A stretch of DNA of 53,397 nucleotides from Acidimicrobiales bacterium (GTDB lineage Bacteria > Actinomycetota > Acidimicrobiia > Acidimicrobiales > MedAcidi-G1), in NCBI GenBank assembly GCA_030748555.1, contig JASMLT010000005.1:1-53397 (forward strand). Direction: 5' to 3'. This document shows positions 53,220 through 53,397 of the stretch, piece after piece. How positions within the stretch are numbered: the first letter of the stretch is position 1; every line of letters starts with the position of its first letter. Made by a program: the position numbers and the translations under genes. The notes under the pieces are model-generated. The model saw nothing but the letters and a program-made list of their open reading frames with translations, had not been told where the DNA came from and did no database searches.

Positions 53220-53397
53220 CTACTGATCCTTCCAGGTCTCAGGATTTTTCTCGAAATGGCTTTCTATCACTGAGCCATTTACAGCGTCAATCATCACTAA
53301 GCCTCTTTGAATTGGTGGAGATTCACTGGAGTACAAAAGAACCCGCCATGCAGGTCGGCTTCTTATTCCCCTCCAAACCATTTGAGCCGAAGCGTGA
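53220..53397 (-). CDS. C-terminal fragment, PepSY-like (cut by window edge)
   Basis: An open frame of 58 residues enters from the window edge and ends at a TAG (53220-53222). It reads VWRGIRSRPAWRVLLYSS, then RGLVMIDAVNGSVIESHFEK, resembling a PepSY-type repeat (aromatic, strand, then an I/V-D-A-x-x-G-x-V/I turn). The rest of the protein lies outside the window, so neither length nor role can be stated. A 117-base gap separates it from pgsA. Confidence 0.55.
   Translation of the reverse strand, partial: HASAQMVWRGIRSRPAWRVLLYSSESPPIQRGLVMIDAVNGSVIESHFEKNPETWKDQ

Noticed and set aside
1-53397. Mobile elements, CRISPR arrays, tRNA or rRNA genes, toxin-antitoxin or phage genes
   Set aside because: No transposase or integrase frames, no spaced direct repeats and no cloverleaf-sized gaps were found; coding sequence is nearly continuous.

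Overview
The window is a gene-dense chromosomal block from an actinobacterium. The markers are an actinobacterial-type integration host factor (mIHF) beside gmk, a CoaBC with the PAMHTEMW motif that I recall from the mycobacterial enzyme, a degenerate PriA, and a pgsA-acyltransferase-pimA module for phosphatidylinositol mannosides. Base composition is low for the phylum (roughly 33-53% G+C in lines tallied by hand, mostly low forties), and intergenic gaps are very short. This fits a streamlined, low-GC, probably aquatic lineage, for example within Acidimicrobiia; the lineage is an inference. I support 56 protein genes: 54 on the minus strand and 2 on the plus strand. Both end genes (rplT and a small PepSY-like C-terminus) are cut by the window edges. 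There are no tRNA or rRNA genes, insertion sequences, CRISPR arrays or prophage. No gap exceeds 300 bases; the longest (1186-1451) holds the infC leader and a divergent promoter region.

Layout, in minus-strand transcription order from the right edge. (1) 53.4-48.5 kb: PepSY-like fragment, then pgsA, a lipid acyltransferase and pimA (mannosyl phosphoinositide synthesis), an M48-like protein without its HEXXH site, and a DUF3048 lipoprotein. (2) 48.4-41.5 kb: pdxS-pdxT (PLP synthesis), yebC, ruvC-ruvA-ruvB, queA-tgt (queuosine tRNA modification), yajC. (3) 41.4-28.9 kb: secD-secF, rel, hisS-aspS, rarA, a small membrane protein, alaS, ruvX. (4) 28.8-22.5 kb: mltG, aroE, aroK-aroB-aroQ, an M24 peptidase, efp, nusB. 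(5) 22.4-13.5 kb: the pyrimidine operon pyrR-pyrB-pyrC-carA-carB-pyrD-pyrF, headed by a PyrR-type leader. (6) 13.4-5.2 kb: mIHF, gmk, rpoZ, coaBC, metK, priA, def, fmt, rsmB. (7) 5.2-1.4 kb: a plus-strand dienelactone-hydrolase-like gene, mog, ribD, hisG, and a plus-strand DUF1844-like gene. (8) The left edge: infC-rpmI-rplT behind a structured leader.

Most neighbours overlap by 1-8 bases or sit within 20 bases, so long co-transcribed and translationally coupled groups are likely. Many genes that follow a small gap lack a Shine-Dalgarno sequence but carry TANNNT 5-9 bases upstream of the start codon, the pattern expected of leaderless actinobacterial transcripts.

No exotic accessory system is visible; this is core genome. 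The points most worth a second look are: a Tgt whose three zinc-ligand cysteines are replaced; an M48-family protein with every HEXXH residue replaced; a pyr leader in which a PyrR hairpin precedes the ribosome site and an intrinsic terminator lies inside the first codons of pyrR; an infC leader with two hairpins that can form a competing pairing, followed by an ATA start codon; and inverted repeats abutting the predicted -10 boxes of ruvC and hisG.
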